Of a stretch of DNA of 64,000 nucleotides, positions 46,961-59,009 are shown piece after piece. The stretch is from assembly GCA_963682025.1 (NCBI GenBank), contig OY821517.1, forward strand, positions 299,859,344 to 299,923,343, given 5' to 3'. The translations under genes were made by a program, and so were the position numbers. The stretch comes from Cordilura impudica (taxonomy: Eukaryota > Arthropoda > Insecta > Diptera > Scathophagidae). The first letter of the stretch is position 1. Each line of letters opens with the position of its first letter. Under the pieces are notes generated by a model. The model did not search any database and was not told the origin of the DNA. It saw nothing but the letters and a program-made list of their open reading frames with translations.

Positions 46961-47473
46961 TTTGAACTCATAGTTTTTAGCATTGTAATATAATGTGGTA
47001 TGTTAGGATTTACTCCAGAGACTAAATAAACAATAAATAAATAGCAAACGCTAAATGTAACGAATTTTTAAAACTATATATATTCATATACAAAATTTGA
47101 TATTATCGTTTGCCATAAATAAACCGGCTACTTGAGGTCACTCTTATTCCAGCTCCATTACTAAAAATTAGATTTTTTTTTTTTTCATATTCAATTAGTA
47201 TAGAAAAAGTTTTATAACAAATTCTTATCATAAACAAATTTGCATATCAAATTAACACTTCAAAACTTAAAAATAAGTAAACAAAAAATAAAAAATAAAT
47301 AAAAAATAAAATTAACATACAATATTAAAAGAAGAAAGCAAACAAACATTTAAATTGACACCAACTAACCAGTCAACCAACCATACCAGACTTGGCAAAC
47401 CAACTTAAACGACACACAGTGAATCGTTTAGTGTACAAAAATTGATGTTGGTTTATAATGATGGAATGTTTAT
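46961..47473. other. Unassigned AT-rich DNA
   Basis: Nothing recognised. Confidence 0.3.
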
Positions 47474-47810
47474 CTATACTAGCAGATTCCAGCGCTCCAA
47501 ATTCGAGTGCAATTTATAGGCAGCTTTAATTTTCAACTTATGCTTTATTATTATTGTGAACGGAGATAATAAACTCATTAACAAATTTAACAAAACTCAC
47601 ATAGCATATGTATAATTTTATGTATGTGTTAGTAGCAATTTTAAATGCAATTTACTTAAATAAAAGGAAAAAATTTAGAAATCTGTAAGTCTGCAAAACG
47701 ACTAAAAAGAAATACCTTTCAAATAATATACGTTTGGTCAAAATCGGGATAAAATGATAGAACAAAACATCGGTCACAAGAAATCGCCTAGCCTATTAAT
47801 AATATAGATA
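47474..47810 (+). repeat. Repeat G copy 1
   Basis: Begins actagcagattccag, contains ttcgagtgcaa and the block gtcaaaatcgggataaaa, and ends with gcctagcctattaat. Other copies are at 49.3-49.9 and 51.1 kb. The type is unknown; possibly another short non-autonomous element. Confidence 0.6.
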
Positions 47811-47869
47811 TCTATTAAAGTTAGAAACACATAAGTTATAAGTAGCAATCATATTTTTGGTGGACTAAA

Positions 47870-48589
47870 GTGCCGCGTTAACCGTAAGCTTCTTAACATA
47901 CTATAAATTCTGCCACAGGATTGATTAACATGATCTGAGCAAGAGTTAGAAAGATTTCTACAGATTCTCATATGTCTCATTTTGCAAATACACCGTTTTC
48001 TTCTTTATGATAATACTCTTTCATTTATTTGCTGTTATTTGACAATTTGCTGTTACCCAATTTAGAATTTGAGATCATGACATAGTTCCTGAGTTTTCGA
48101 AATAATTGAATCTTTTGGACTACTTAAATAGAGCTGGATGTCTTAGCAATTATCTAAATGTTAGAGAATTGAATTTGTTATGGCAGATCATTGGCATATA
48201 TCGAATATAGAAGTGGTTCAAGTATTGAGCGCTGTGGTACCCCTGTTATAACTTGTAGGAAATTCGAGATGGAACTACCGTTAGCAACAGATTGGGATCT
48301 ATTTGTGAGGTGTGAAGACATGAGTCTAACTGCTAGTGTTGCAAAGTTATAAAACTTCTTCAGTTTGAGGCATAAAATTTAGTGATGTACTGTGTCAAAT
48401 GCCTTTGAGTGGTCTAAAAAAATCAAAACAAGGTATTTTTCCATCATTGAAATTGCTTCTTATCTCCTCAACGTCTTATTCGTAGTTGTTGTCGTTTAAA
48501 TATATAAAATTTTGTTTATGTAAAAGATGCTCGAAAATTTTTCAAAGATATGGAAGAATTGCAATCGGGCGATATTCGTTACCCGTTTT
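47870..48589 (-). pseudogene. LINE RT remnant (same family as 63-64 kb)
   Basis: Decayed RT on the minus strand. It matches the element at 63.2 kb across the motif A region (FDHSKAFDTV-like, about 48395-48420), VPQ, and the NQSCGRIYSML-like block near 47890-47930. The frame is too broken to follow continuously. Confidence 0.6.
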
Positions 48590-49323
48590 TATATCATATA
48601 CCACTATGTGGTTTGGGTATAATGACAAAAATAGTTGACCTAGACCCATCTTTTATTATACCGATCGAATCAGAATCACTAACTGATTCGATTTAACGAT
48701 GTCCGTCCGTCCGTCGGTCTGCGTGTCCATGTAAACCTTGTAATCAAACTGCAGGTCGCAAATCTGAATATATTTTCAGGAAATTTGGTACATAAGCTTC
48801 TATCGGATATAGGGCGAACGCTGTTGAAATTGGTGAGAATCGGTCGATGTTCAGACCTAGCCCCCATACAAATGACCCCTATGAAATCGACATAAATTGC
48901 CATAAGATCCAAACTATCACATATATCTTAGTCAAATTGGGTTTGTAAGTGTTTATTGTATCCATTAATCAGTAGTCCAAAAAAAATTCCTATACGACAA
49001 TTCTTAGTCATAGGCCCCATATAGAGCTGCTTCCCGATCTTCACTTAACTCTATCAAAAAACAAAAATATTGCACAGAGTTTTCTCTAATTTGGTTTGTG
49101 TACATTTTTTCAAAATATAAGTGACCTTACCAAGTATGGTCAGGATCGGTCCATTTTTCGACCTAGTCCCCATATAAATATAGCACCCGATATGAACTTT
49201 TTCATATCTGCAGCCAAAAAAATTAATAACAATGGCACTCAAATTTGGTTTATGCTTATTTCCTATATCCAATTAGTTGGACCGAAGAGATAGGGTCTCT
49301 AAACGCATGGTATAGGGTATCGT
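48590..49323 (+). mobile_element. Family A Helitron-like element, 3'-truncated
   Basis: The 5' motif is intact apart from a small internal deletion. The GTCC tract is short, and the element ends at gcatggtatagggtatcg, without hairpin or terminus. Repeat G follows directly. Confidence 0.75.
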
Positions 49324-49324
49324 T

Positions 49325-49572
49325 TTCATTTAATAATATATTTAAAGGAGCCTAAAGGTATGCTAATCAATTTTACCAATTCACAATTCAACACATGGTT
49401 ATTTATATGTTTTTAGTAGCAACTTTAAATGACCAAAAAAATGGTCCAGATGGTGAACGCTGTAAATTTGGTGGACAGCTAAAAAGAACTACCTTTCCAA
49501 TGGGATATTTTTTGTCAAAATCGGTTATTGTTTAAAGTAATTACATAGGTCACAAGAAATAGCCTTGCCTAT
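49325..49572 (+). repeat. Repeat G copy 2 (5'-truncated)
   Basis: Joined head-to-tail to copy 3. It has the gtcaaaatcggttattgt block and ends attaatattata. Confidence 0.5.
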
Positions 49573-49937
49573 TAATATTATAACTAGCAGATTCCAGTAC
49601 TCGAAATTCGAGTGCAAATTCTATGAAATTTCATTTTTTCATTTAATAAAGACCGTTGAGGTGTGCTTCACAATTCAGCTCATTTTAAATGAAGAAAGCA
49701 AACTCAACATAATAACACAAACACATTAACAAATTTAATAAACACACACATAGCATTGTATAATTTTATGTATGCGTTAGTAGCAACTTTAAACGATCAT
49801 AACTCCAAAAAAATATTCCAGACCATGAAAATGTGTAAATCTGGGTAACAGCTAAAAATAAGTACCTTTCAAACGATAATTTTTTGTCAAAATCGGGGTA
49901 AAACTGTGAAACTTACATCGGTCACCAGATTATAGAT
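49573..49937 (+). repeat. Repeat G copy 3
   Basis: Starts actagcagattccag and keeps the aacttacatcggtcacc block near its end. Confidence 0.55.
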
Positions 49938-51099
49938 TACATATTTCCAATGAGCACATTCAAAAGTATAAATTTATATACCAAATTTAAGTTCCATTCT
50001 GTATGGACTCGATTCACTGTGCAACACTATAAGGTTGACGACAAAATAATAATGCTTGGTTGTTTTGAAAACTCCAAACCTCATAGTAAATTTATTTTTT
50101 ATGCAAACTTTGTATCGATGAAAAAGTTTCAACAATAAACAAGACAAAAAAAAAACCCAGTATACGAGGATATGCCATAATGTATATGCAGCATAAGTAG
50201 TGGCCATAATTGACCATTCATGCATAAGCTGCTATACAAATATCGATATATAGCAAAAATGTTTGGATTGAACTTCCAACAATTGACCAGCCATGCGTAA
50301 CACACACACAATGCATACATATACATATGTATATATGTATATATTAAACCAAGCCACAGGCCTAACCAACCAATTCAAAATTTTCAATTCAATACAATAT
50401 ATATTCGTAGTAAGAATGTATTACGATAGTACTCGCATGTACAGATGACGATTGCATTTGTTAAAGAGTTGAGCAGGAAAGCAGAGGAGACCTTTAATGT
50501 TAACGTACGAACGAATCACATTAATGTGCCGTGTGAATATTATTACTCATTGCATATGAATGAGGCCGTTTTTTTATGGATTTCAATTTTTGGAGGTTCT
50601 TGTTTTTTCCTTTTCATTTTTTGTACAATAAAACAGCTGCTGCTGCAGCAGACAATGGGGGTACAGGCATTTTTATCTTTTCGAAATAAACCACAAAAAC
50701 CACAATTCAAGCAAAAATATATAAAAAAAAACTTATTCCGTCCGTTTTTCATATCGTGAATGTACACAGTCAGTACCCATTTTATTGTATTATATATTAC
50801 GAGTATTATTAAAATATGAAAGAAATATATAAAATTGAAAATACAAATATTGTGGCTTTTTTATTATTACATTTTTTGTTTACTTTGTTGTAAGTAATAT
50901 TACTAAAAGTAACGTATTTATGGCTCAAAAATTAAGGAGTGTTTTTAACATTTTATTTATTTTTTTACACATATTAATTTTATGAGTTTCAAAAGAAATT
51001 TTTTAAATCCTGTTAGAGAAATATTAAATTATCATTGATGTGGTAAAATATTGTTAAAATTAAAAAAACAATTATTTAGATTCATTTATACTACTATAA
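49938..51099. other. Unassigned DNA, possibly single-copy
   Basis: No match elsewhere in the window. It includes a tatatgtatatatgta tract (about 50330-50345) and a cagctgctgctgcagcag tract near 50634. The open frames seen are short, of opposite strands and not protein-like. Confidence 0.3.
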
Positions 51100-51476
51100 A
51101 TACTAACTCCAGCCCTCGAAATTCGAGTGCAAATTCTAGAAAATTTTATTTTTTCGTTAAATAAAGACCCTAAAGGTAAGCTAATCAATTATAGCCAATT
51201 AACAAATCAACACAAAAACCAAACTAATTTTTATTATAAACACAATAACAAATATAATAAATACACACATAGCATTGTATAATTTTATGTATGTGTCAGT
51301 AACAATTTTAAATGCAATTTACTCAAAATAATGGAAAAATTTTAGAAATCTGTAAATATGCAAAATGGTTAAAAAGAAACACCTTTCAAATAATATACGT
51401 TTGGTCTAAATCGGGATAAAATTGTAGAACAAAACATCGGTCACAAGGAATAGCCTAGCCTATTAATATTATAGAT
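51100..51476 (+). repeat. Repeat G copy 4
   Basis: Full-length by comparison with copy 1. It ends with gcctagcctattaatattat, directly against family C copy 4. Confidence 0.6.
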
Positions 51477-51484
51477 TTTACTAT

Positions 51485-51504
51485 GCCACAGTAGATGGCG
51501 CCAC
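51485..51504 (+). promoter_or_regulatory. CTCF-like motif in family C copy 4
   Basis: gccacagtagatggcgccac fits CCASYAGRKGGCRSY at 14 of 15 positions; the same site as in copies 2 and 3. Confidence 0.3.
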
Positions 51505-52152
51505 AATTTTTGTTCTAATTAGCTTTGCAATAGTTATTTCTATTTTAACATGAATGTCAACATTTTCAATTAGAATTCAAACACAACAATGTTAGAAGTA
51601 TACACAGAGCTGAGTAAAGAAGAAGCAATGTGTTTTTTTTTTTTTTTTGCTGTAAAAACAGTTCTGCATAGTTATATAAAATTATTATTCTGCTCTACCT
51701 ACAAAATATCTGCTACTAATGTATTATTATTCACATAAATGCAAAATTGCACCTTTAAACTTTTCCATTCAAATTTAAGAAAATATCAATTGTAAAAACA
51801 TGAATTCAGATTTCCAATTATAAATTAGAAAATATCAACTGGATTTCAGAAAATCATATTAAAACGTAGGAAATAATAACTTGAAATTTAGAAGACAACA
51901 ATTGAATTTTAAAAATATAAATTTTATTCTTCAAACACAAATTTAAATTCAAAAAACACCAAAGAGGCATGTTTACATTTAAAAATGTTTACATTTAGAA
52001 AAAATATTGCCATTCAGGAGACATTAATAGCATTTCAGGATAAAAAACATTAGTTTAAATTCAATGAAGTTTCGAAAATATTAAGAATTTCGAACATAAA
52101 AATTGTTACATAAATAAAGCACAATTTGATGAGAATGTTATTTATTTTATAT

Positions 52153-52882
52153 CTGTGGTTTTCTGGAATAACCGCGTATGTCCTTTTTTGTCAGTTTTGA
52201 GTTAACGATGCCAAATATAATAATTTTTAACGCTCTTTACATGTGTTTAATTTTTTTTAAAAAAATATTGACCATTTCTGAGGTTTTTCTTCAAATAACG
52301 ACGTAACTTAAGCGTTTATTAAATTAATTTGCAGCACTAACGACGTATGTCAACCTTCGTTTGATCGCTGACAAATTATTTTCTCAGAAAACGACACATA
52401 GCGACATACGTTGTGATTAATGAAAAAAAAATGCAAAATAATTTTGGATTATTTTTTAGTTTATAACCACTTTTAAAAACTTGTGTGTTTATTTCTGTTA
52501 TTTTTTGTCACTATTATTCTTGATACGTTGTTATATTCTCATCCTAAGTCCCGTTAACTTTTTGTTGACGAACAAAAAAATCCATTTTTCAAGCAACAAC
52601 AACTTATGTCTACATGTGTGGTTGCGTTGGTAGTTTTCTTTTTCAAAGAAAAAGACGTTTGTCGACATAAGTTGCTTTATCTGAATTCACTTTAAGTGTT
52701 ATTTACATATTGTTTTTTTCGTCCTTCTCTAGGATCTATTCCTTTTAAGATTTTTGACTCAAAATTTTATATAAAGTATTTATTGCCCATATCTACAGGA
52801 CTGTTAAATAAAAAGTCTAAAAAACTTTATATCTCCTGAACATTTTGATTTTACGACATACGCGGTTATTCTAGAAAACCAG
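52153..52882. mobile_element. Element D copy 2
   Basis: Inverted relative to the copy at 16.6 kb. The inverted ends start ctgtggttttct and end with agaaaaccag, with ccgcgtatgtc inside each. Possible ATAT duplication at the ends, ambiguous because the target is AT-rich. It has interrupted family C copy 4, so it is younger. Confidence 0.65.
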
Positions 52883-53909
52883 ATATATTATTTTTCACAA
52901 TTTTTTGGATGAAAATTTGAAGTTATTCAGAAAATAAAGATAACAAATTGTTTTAATTAAAATTTTTGGGATATTTGGTTTTTTGCGTTTGTAGTCAATA
53001 AACTAAAATATATTTTATTAACATAATATAATTCGATATCAAAAGTTGACATCACTGGGTTAGATTTGGTATTATATTGTCTTATTTTGTGTTACCACAA
53101 AATCTAATAGTGGAAACTCCCTTTTAATATGTAAAAAAAAATTTATTCTCTATGTTTTCCTAATATGGAAATATTTCAACAAAAAAATTGAGAGAGCTTT
53201 TTTTTTTGGTTATTATTTTGTTACTTCATCCGACGTATACGGCCTTAATAAAGAATTATTTGGCCAGTGAAAAGAAACTATACAGTCATCTCCAATTCGC
53301 ACGATTTAACGCGTATAGCCACCCTACACAACCACTACCTTCGCAATGGAGATTAGGGCGAGCTATTTAATTTGAAAAACTTAAAGTAAATTAATTAGTT
53401 AATTATGTCATATAACAGGAAACGAATGCATATGGGTATATAACCTAAATGCATGCCGATCAGCAACTACGATGACTAAAAAGCAAACACCGAAACGTGT
53501 TTTCTTTTACCCGAAATAATAGAAAAGACGAAAACGATCTTTCCTCGTGGGAGCGCAATTTAATAATGTGAGAGAGCTTTATAGACCAACTCTTGAAATA
53601 AACAAAAATCATCTGTTATTCAGATCAGCCTAAAGAATTTACTGAAATAATTTGGTATTAAGTTTAATAAATTGTTTACTTTTTTAAATATTTTGTTTAC
53701 ATTTATTATCAATACTAAAACTGAGGTGAGGGTATCAAAGACTCGGCACAGCCGAATTTAACACTCTTACTTGTTTTTAACTATATTTGTTGTTGTAACG
53801 GGTGATCCAAGTAGAGATACTTTTTTCAGTAGCCTTTTTTTGACAGATCACGTGTGAATCGTGTCATGCTGACATGTTAGTTTTGTTTAGTATTGTTTGG
53901 CATTTCATC

Positions 53910-54209
53910 ATGGAAAGACTTACGCCTGAACAACGCTTACAAATCGTTCAACTTTATTACGAAAATTTACATTCCGTGAAGAATGTGTTTCGTGCACTTC
54001 GCTCAACTTATGGTCAACATAATCGGCCTACGGAGCGTACTATTCGCAACACCATCACCCTTCTTGGGACCCAGCATTCATTGGTGGATAATATTCGACC
54101 AGCACGAAGTGAAGAAAATATAGCGGCCGTAGCTGAGAGTTTACACGAAAACCGTGGAGAGTCGATTCGGCTCCGTTCGCAGCAACTCGGACTGACGTAT
54201 GATGCCTGA
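53910..54209 (+). pseudogene. Mariner-type transposase N-terminal DNA-binding region
   Basis: About 99 residues from the ATG at 53910. The HTH pattern MERLTPEQRLQIVQLYYEN is followed by a second helix-turn-helix region (RPTERTIRNTIT) and then ENIAAVAESLHENRGESIRL. It ends at a TGA at 54207 created by an internal deletion. The product keeps the domain that binds inverted repeats but has no first catalytic Asp, and could in principle act as a repressor if expressed. This is inference. Confidence 0.8.
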
Positions 54210-54582
54210 AATTGAAGCTCGTGATCTCGGTGACATTTGGTTTCAAAAAGACGGCGCCACTTCCCGCACAGCACATCAATCAATGGATTTATTGAGAGAA
54301 CACTTTGGTGAGCAGATAATTTCAATTTTTGGGCCGGTCGATTGGCCACCAAGATCGTGTGATATCATACCGTTAGGCTTTTTCCTGTGGGGATATGTAA
54401 AGCCTAAAGTTTATGCGGACAATCGCGCTTCGATTCAGGGCTTGGAGCAAAACATCACGCGTGTCATTCGCCAGTTACCAGTCGAAATGCGAGAACGAGT
54501 CATCGGAAATTGGACTCAACGGATGGACCATCTGAGACGTAGCCGCGGCCAACATTTCATAGACATAATCTTCAAAAAATAA
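54205..54582 (+). pseudogene. Mariner-type transposase C-terminal part
   Basis: Out of frame with the N-terminal part by +1. DIWFQKDGAT holds the second catalytic Asp and DWPPRSCDIIPL the third acid region. It continues with FFLWGYVK and ends ...SRGQHFIDIIFKK. The stretch with the first catalytic motif is absent. The joint lies around YDA|PEIEA, at 54198-54212. Confidence 0.8.
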
Positions 54583-54691
54583 ATGCCAAAGAATGTTCTT
54601 CCAAATGGTAATAAACATTCCCCATTAAATTTGAACTTTCTGTGTTTTTTTTTCTTTAAAAAAGTAGGGAACTTCGAAATGGATCACCCTT

Positions 54692-55044
54692 TATTTGTGA
54701 GGATTGTTAGTCACCAGATTAGAACACCGATCTCTTTGTTTATTTTAAGAAAATTATTTTTTTTAATTATTCACTATACACGTCCATTTACAACTACGGT
54801 TGATCAGCGACTCTCACAATATTAGACGTAAGCTTTGGATCGTTGTACTATGAGAAGATCCAGTCTCCAGCCACACCTTATTTCTCGATGCTCAATTTTC
54901 TTCATAGTGGAGTAAATAAAAACAAGATTACCAACACCTGTTGCCGCCATATAGCCCCTATTTTACGCAAGGATTTACTTTTTTCTTCTAAAGCTAAAAT
55001 AATTTCCCGACTATCTGACGATGTTTGTTGTCCCATGTTGAGAT
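54692..55044. other. Unassigned DNA
   Basis: Nothing recognised before the next family A element. Confidence 0.3.
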
Positions 55045-55820
55045 TGGTTTATAATGACTTTGTGCTGCTGTTTGTAACTACCAAAAATATTTGACCTAGA
55101 CCCATCTTTTATTATACCGATCGAATCAGAATCACTATTTGATTCGATTTAACGATGTCCATCCGTGTGTCTGTCCGTCCGTCCGCCCGTCTGTGTGTCC
55201 ATGTAAACCTTGTAATCAAACTGCAGGTCGCAAATATGAGTATATTTTGATGAAATTTAGAATATATGCTTTTATCGGGCATAGCATGAACGCTATTGAA
55301 ATTGGTGAAAATCGGTCCATGTTCAGACCTAGCTCCCATACAAATAACCCCTATGAAATAGACATAAATTGCCACAAGATCCAAATTATCATATAGATCT
55401 TAGTCAAATTGGGTTTGTATGTCCATTAATCAGTAGTCCAAAAATGATCCCTGTGGGACAACTCTTAGTCATAGGCCCCATGTAGAGCTGCTTCCCCATC
55501 TTCACTTATCTCTATCAAAAAACAAAAATATTGCACTGGTTCTTCTCAAATTTTGTTTGTATATATTTTTGCAAAATATAAGAGACCTTACCAAACATGG
55601 TCAGGATCGGTCCATTTTTGGACCTAGTCCCCATAGAGATATAGCATCCGATATGAACTTTTTCATATCTGCAGCTGATAAAATTAATAAAAAACCCACT
55701 CAAATTTGGTTTATGCTTATTTTCTATATCCAGTTAGTTGGGCCTGAGAGATAGGGTCTCTAAACGCATGGTATAGGGTATCCTATAGTCGCTCTAGACC
55801 GACTATAATTTTCTTACATA
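55045..55820 (+). mobile_element. Family A element, array copy 1 (5'-truncated)
   Basis: It starts at gtttataatgac, so the first about 30 bp is missing. The GTCC tract is at about 55170-55195. The hairpin has one change (gtcgctctag) and the terminus is degraded to cttacata. Confidence 0.75.
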
Positions 55821-56018
55821 TTCTTTTTAATTTTTCATTTTTCAATTTTTGTTTTTCATTTTTTATTTTTCATTTTTCATTTTTAATTTATTTTTCATTT
55901 TTCACTTTTCATTTTTTATTTTTCATTTTTTATTTTTAATTTTTTTATTTTTTGTCTTTCATTTTTTAATTTCATTTTTTTATTTTTTATTTTTCATTTT
56001 TCATTATTCATTTTTAAT
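55821..56018. repeat. CATTTTT-type low-complexity spacer
   Basis: Irregular repeats of tttttcattt, ttttaattt and ttttttattt on the plus strand. It separates two family A elements in the array. Confidence 0.7.
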
Positions 56019-56794
56019 CCCTTTACCACTATGTGGTTTGGGTATAATGACTTTGTGCTGCTGTTTGTAACTACCAAAAATATTTGACCTAGACCCATCT
56101 TTAATTATACCGATCGAATCAGAATCACTATCTGATTCGATTTAACGATGTCCGTCCGTCCGTCCGTCCGTCCGTGTGTCTATGTAAAGCTTGTAATCAA
56201 ACTGCAGGTCGCAAATATGAATATATTTTGACGAAATTTGGTACATAAGCTTTTATCGGTCATGAGATGAACGCCATTGAAATTGGTGAGAATCGGTCCA
56301 TGTTCAGACCTAACCCCCATACAAATAACCCCTATGAAATCGACTTAAATTGCCATAAGATCCAAATTATCATATAAATCTTAGTCAAATTGGGTTTGTA
56401 TGTCCATTAATCAGTATTCCAAAAACGATCCCTGTGGGACAACCCTTAGTCATAGGCCCCATATAGAGCTGCTTCTCAATCTTCACTTAAATCTATCAAA
56501 AAACAAAAATTTTGCACTGATTCTTCTCAAATTTTGTTTGTATATATTTTGCAAAATACAAGAGACCTTACCAAACATGGTCAGGATCGGTCCATTTTTG
56601 GGCCTAGTCCCCATATAGATATAGCATCCGGTATGAAATTTTTCATATCTGCAGCCAAAAAAATTAAGAAATATCCCATTTGGTTTATGCTTATTTTCTT
56701 ATCCAGTTAGTTGGGTCTGAGCGATACGGTTTCTAAACGCATGGTATAGGGTATCGTATAGTCGATCTAGACCGACTATAACTTTCTTACTTCT
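56019..56794 (+). mobile_element. Family A element, array copy 2
   Basis: Near full-length. It starts at ctttaccactatgtgg with the outermost bases lost. The hairpin arm differs (gtcgatctag) and the terminus is cttacttctt. Confidence 0.75.
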
Positions 56795-57003
56795 TTTTTA
56801 TTTTTCATTGTTTATTTTTAATTTTTTAGTTTTAATTTTTTATTATTAATTTTTTATTTTTTATTTTTCATTTTACCTTCTAATTTTTTTTATTTTTCGT
56901 TTTCATTTATTATTTTTCATTTTTCATTTTCAATTTTAGTTTTTCATTTTTCATTTCTTATTTTTCATGTTTCATTTTTTATTTTTCATTTTTTAGTTTT
57001 AAT
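56795..57003. repeat. CATTTTT-type low-complexity spacer
   Basis: Same style as the spacer at 55821-56018, with tttttcattttt units on the plus strand. Confidence 0.7.
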
Positions 57004-57767
57004 TATACCCTATACCACTATGTGGTTTGGGTATAATGACTTTGTGCTGCTGTTTGTAACAACCAAAAATATTTGACCTACACCCATCTTTAATTATATC
57101 GATCGAATCAGAATCACTTTTTGAGTTGATTTAACAATGTCCGTCCGTCTGTCCGTCCGTCCGTCCGTCCGTCCGTCTGTGTGTCCATGTAAACCTTGTA
57201 ATCAAACTGCAGGTCGCAAATATGAATATATTTTGATGAAATTTGGTATATAAGCTTCTATCGGCCATGGGATGAACGCTATTGAAATTGGTGAGAATCG
57301 GTCCCTATGAAATCGACATAAATTGTCATAAGATCCAAATTGTCATATAGATCTTACTCAAATTGGGTTTATATGCGTTCATTACATCCATTAATGAGTA
57401 GTCCAAAAATGATCCCTTTGGGCCCATATAGAGCTGCTTCCCGATTTTCACTTAAATCTATTAAAAAACAAAAATATTGCACTGATTCTTCTCAAATTTT
57501 GTTTGTATATATTTTTGCAAAATACAAGAGACTTTACCAAACATGATCAGGATCGGTCCATTTTTGGACCTAGTCCCCATATAGATATAGCATCCGATAT
57601 GAACTTTTTCATATCTGCAGCCAAAAAAATTAATAAAAATCCCACTCAAATTTGGTTTTGCTTATTTTCTATGTCCAGTTAGTTGAGCCTAAGAGATAGG
57701 GTTTCTAAACGCATGGTATAGGGTATCGTATAGTCGGTCTAGACCGACTATAATTTTCTTACTTGTT
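57004..57767 (+). mobile_element. Family A element, array copy 3
   Basis: Full 5' motif and perfect hairpin. A deletion removes the atgttcagacctagccccca block near 57305. The terminus is intact. Confidence 0.8.
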
Positions 57768-57791
57768 TTTAATTTTTTTTTTTTTCATTTT

Positions 57792-58587
57792 TATACCCTA
57801 TACCACTATGTGGTTTGGGTATAATGACTTTGTGCTGCTGTTTATAACAACCAAAAATATTCGTCCTAGACCCATCTTTAATTATACCGATCGACTCAGA
57901 ATCACTTTTTTAGCCGAAATAGCCATGTCCGTCCGTCCGTCCGTCTGTGTGTCCATGTAATGCTTGTAATCAAACTGCAGGTCGCAAATATGAATATATT
58001 TTGACGAAATTTGGTATATAATCTTTCATCGGCCATGGGATGAACGCTGTTGAAATTGGTGAGAATCGGTCTATGTTCAGACCTAGCCCCAATACAAATG
58101 ACCCCTATGAAATCAACATATATTGCCATAAGATCCAAATTGTCACACAAATCTTATTCAAATTGGGTTTGTATGTCTATATTACATCCGTTAATGAGTA
58201 GTCGAAAAATTATCCCTATTGGACAACTGTTAGTCAAAGGCCCCATATATAGCTGCTTCCCGATCTTCACTTAAATCTATCAGAAAACAAAAATAATGCA
58301 CTGATTCTTCTCAAATTTTGCTTCTATATATTTTTGCAAAATACAAGAAACTTTACCAAACATGATCAGGATCGGTCCATTTTTGGGCAAAGTCCCCATA
58401 TAGATATAACATCCGATATGAACTTTTTCATATCTGCAGCTGATAAAATTAATAAAAATCCCACTCAAATTTGGTTTATGCTTATTTTCTATATCCAGTT
58501 AGTTGGGCCTGAGAGATAGGGTCTCTTAACGCATGGTATAGGGTATCGTATAGTCGGTCTAGACCGACTATAATTTTTTTACTTCTT
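57792..58587 (+). mobile_element. Family A element, array copy 4
   Basis: Full-length, with the block tagccgaaatagccatgtcc before the GTCC tract (57907-57928). This block closely resembles the conserved block beside the GTCY tract of Drosophila DINE-1 elements. The terminus is degraded (ttacttctt). Confidence 0.8.
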
Positions 58588-58598
58588 AATTTTCAAAC

Positions 58599-58728
58599 AG
58601 GTTATCATATCATAATTTTTTCATCAATACAATCACATTTTGTCTTACGATTCACATGTTACGCTTACGTGTTACGTTGTTTTCGAAATTTACCCCCCTG
58701 CGTGTATAGATGTTTACACATCAAAAAC
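58599..58728 (+). repeat. Repeat H copy 1
   Basis: Shares aggttat(c)atatcataattttttca, gttacg-rich sequence and cgtatagatgtttacacatc with copy 2, about 400 bp away. Confidence 0.6.
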
Positions 58729-59009
58729 GTTTTTATAACGCTATTCGCTCCCTGATTTAATCTCCTCAAACTTCATTTTGTCTCCAAACACTTCCAATAA
58801 ATTGTGCCTTCATTTTATATCCAGACACTTCCTTTTTACAGTCATTCGTTTATTTTTTATTTTCTTATGTTTGATTAGCATTAATATTAAATTGTGTTAA
58901 TATATGTGGAATTAATTATAATGTTAAGAATACTTTGAAATTATTGACGAAATTAATTTTGAATGTTTATAAAAAGTGAAGAAATAATGTGCAGAAAACA
59001 GCGACAAAA

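Larger units (their letters stand above)
51482..53776 (+). mobile_element. Helitron-like family C, copy 4, split by element D
   Basis: Reads plus to its 3' end at 53776: gtgagggtatc box, hairpin with cggcacagccg, then CTTACTTGTT. It is 5'-truncated, starting near the CTCF-like site. Element D (52153-52882) sits inside it. Confidence 0.65.
53798..54691 (+). mobile_element. Mariner-type element with internal deletion
   Basis: The inverted ends are ACGGGTGATCCA and, reversed, AAGGGTGATCCA. TA flanks both sides (53796-53797 and 54692-54693). It contains two transposase segments in different frames, joined by a deletion. Confidence 0.8.

Noticed and set aside
55045..58587. Regularly spaced repeats as a CRISPR-like array
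   Set aside because: The repeated units are ~770-bp transposable elements, and this is animal nuclear DNA.
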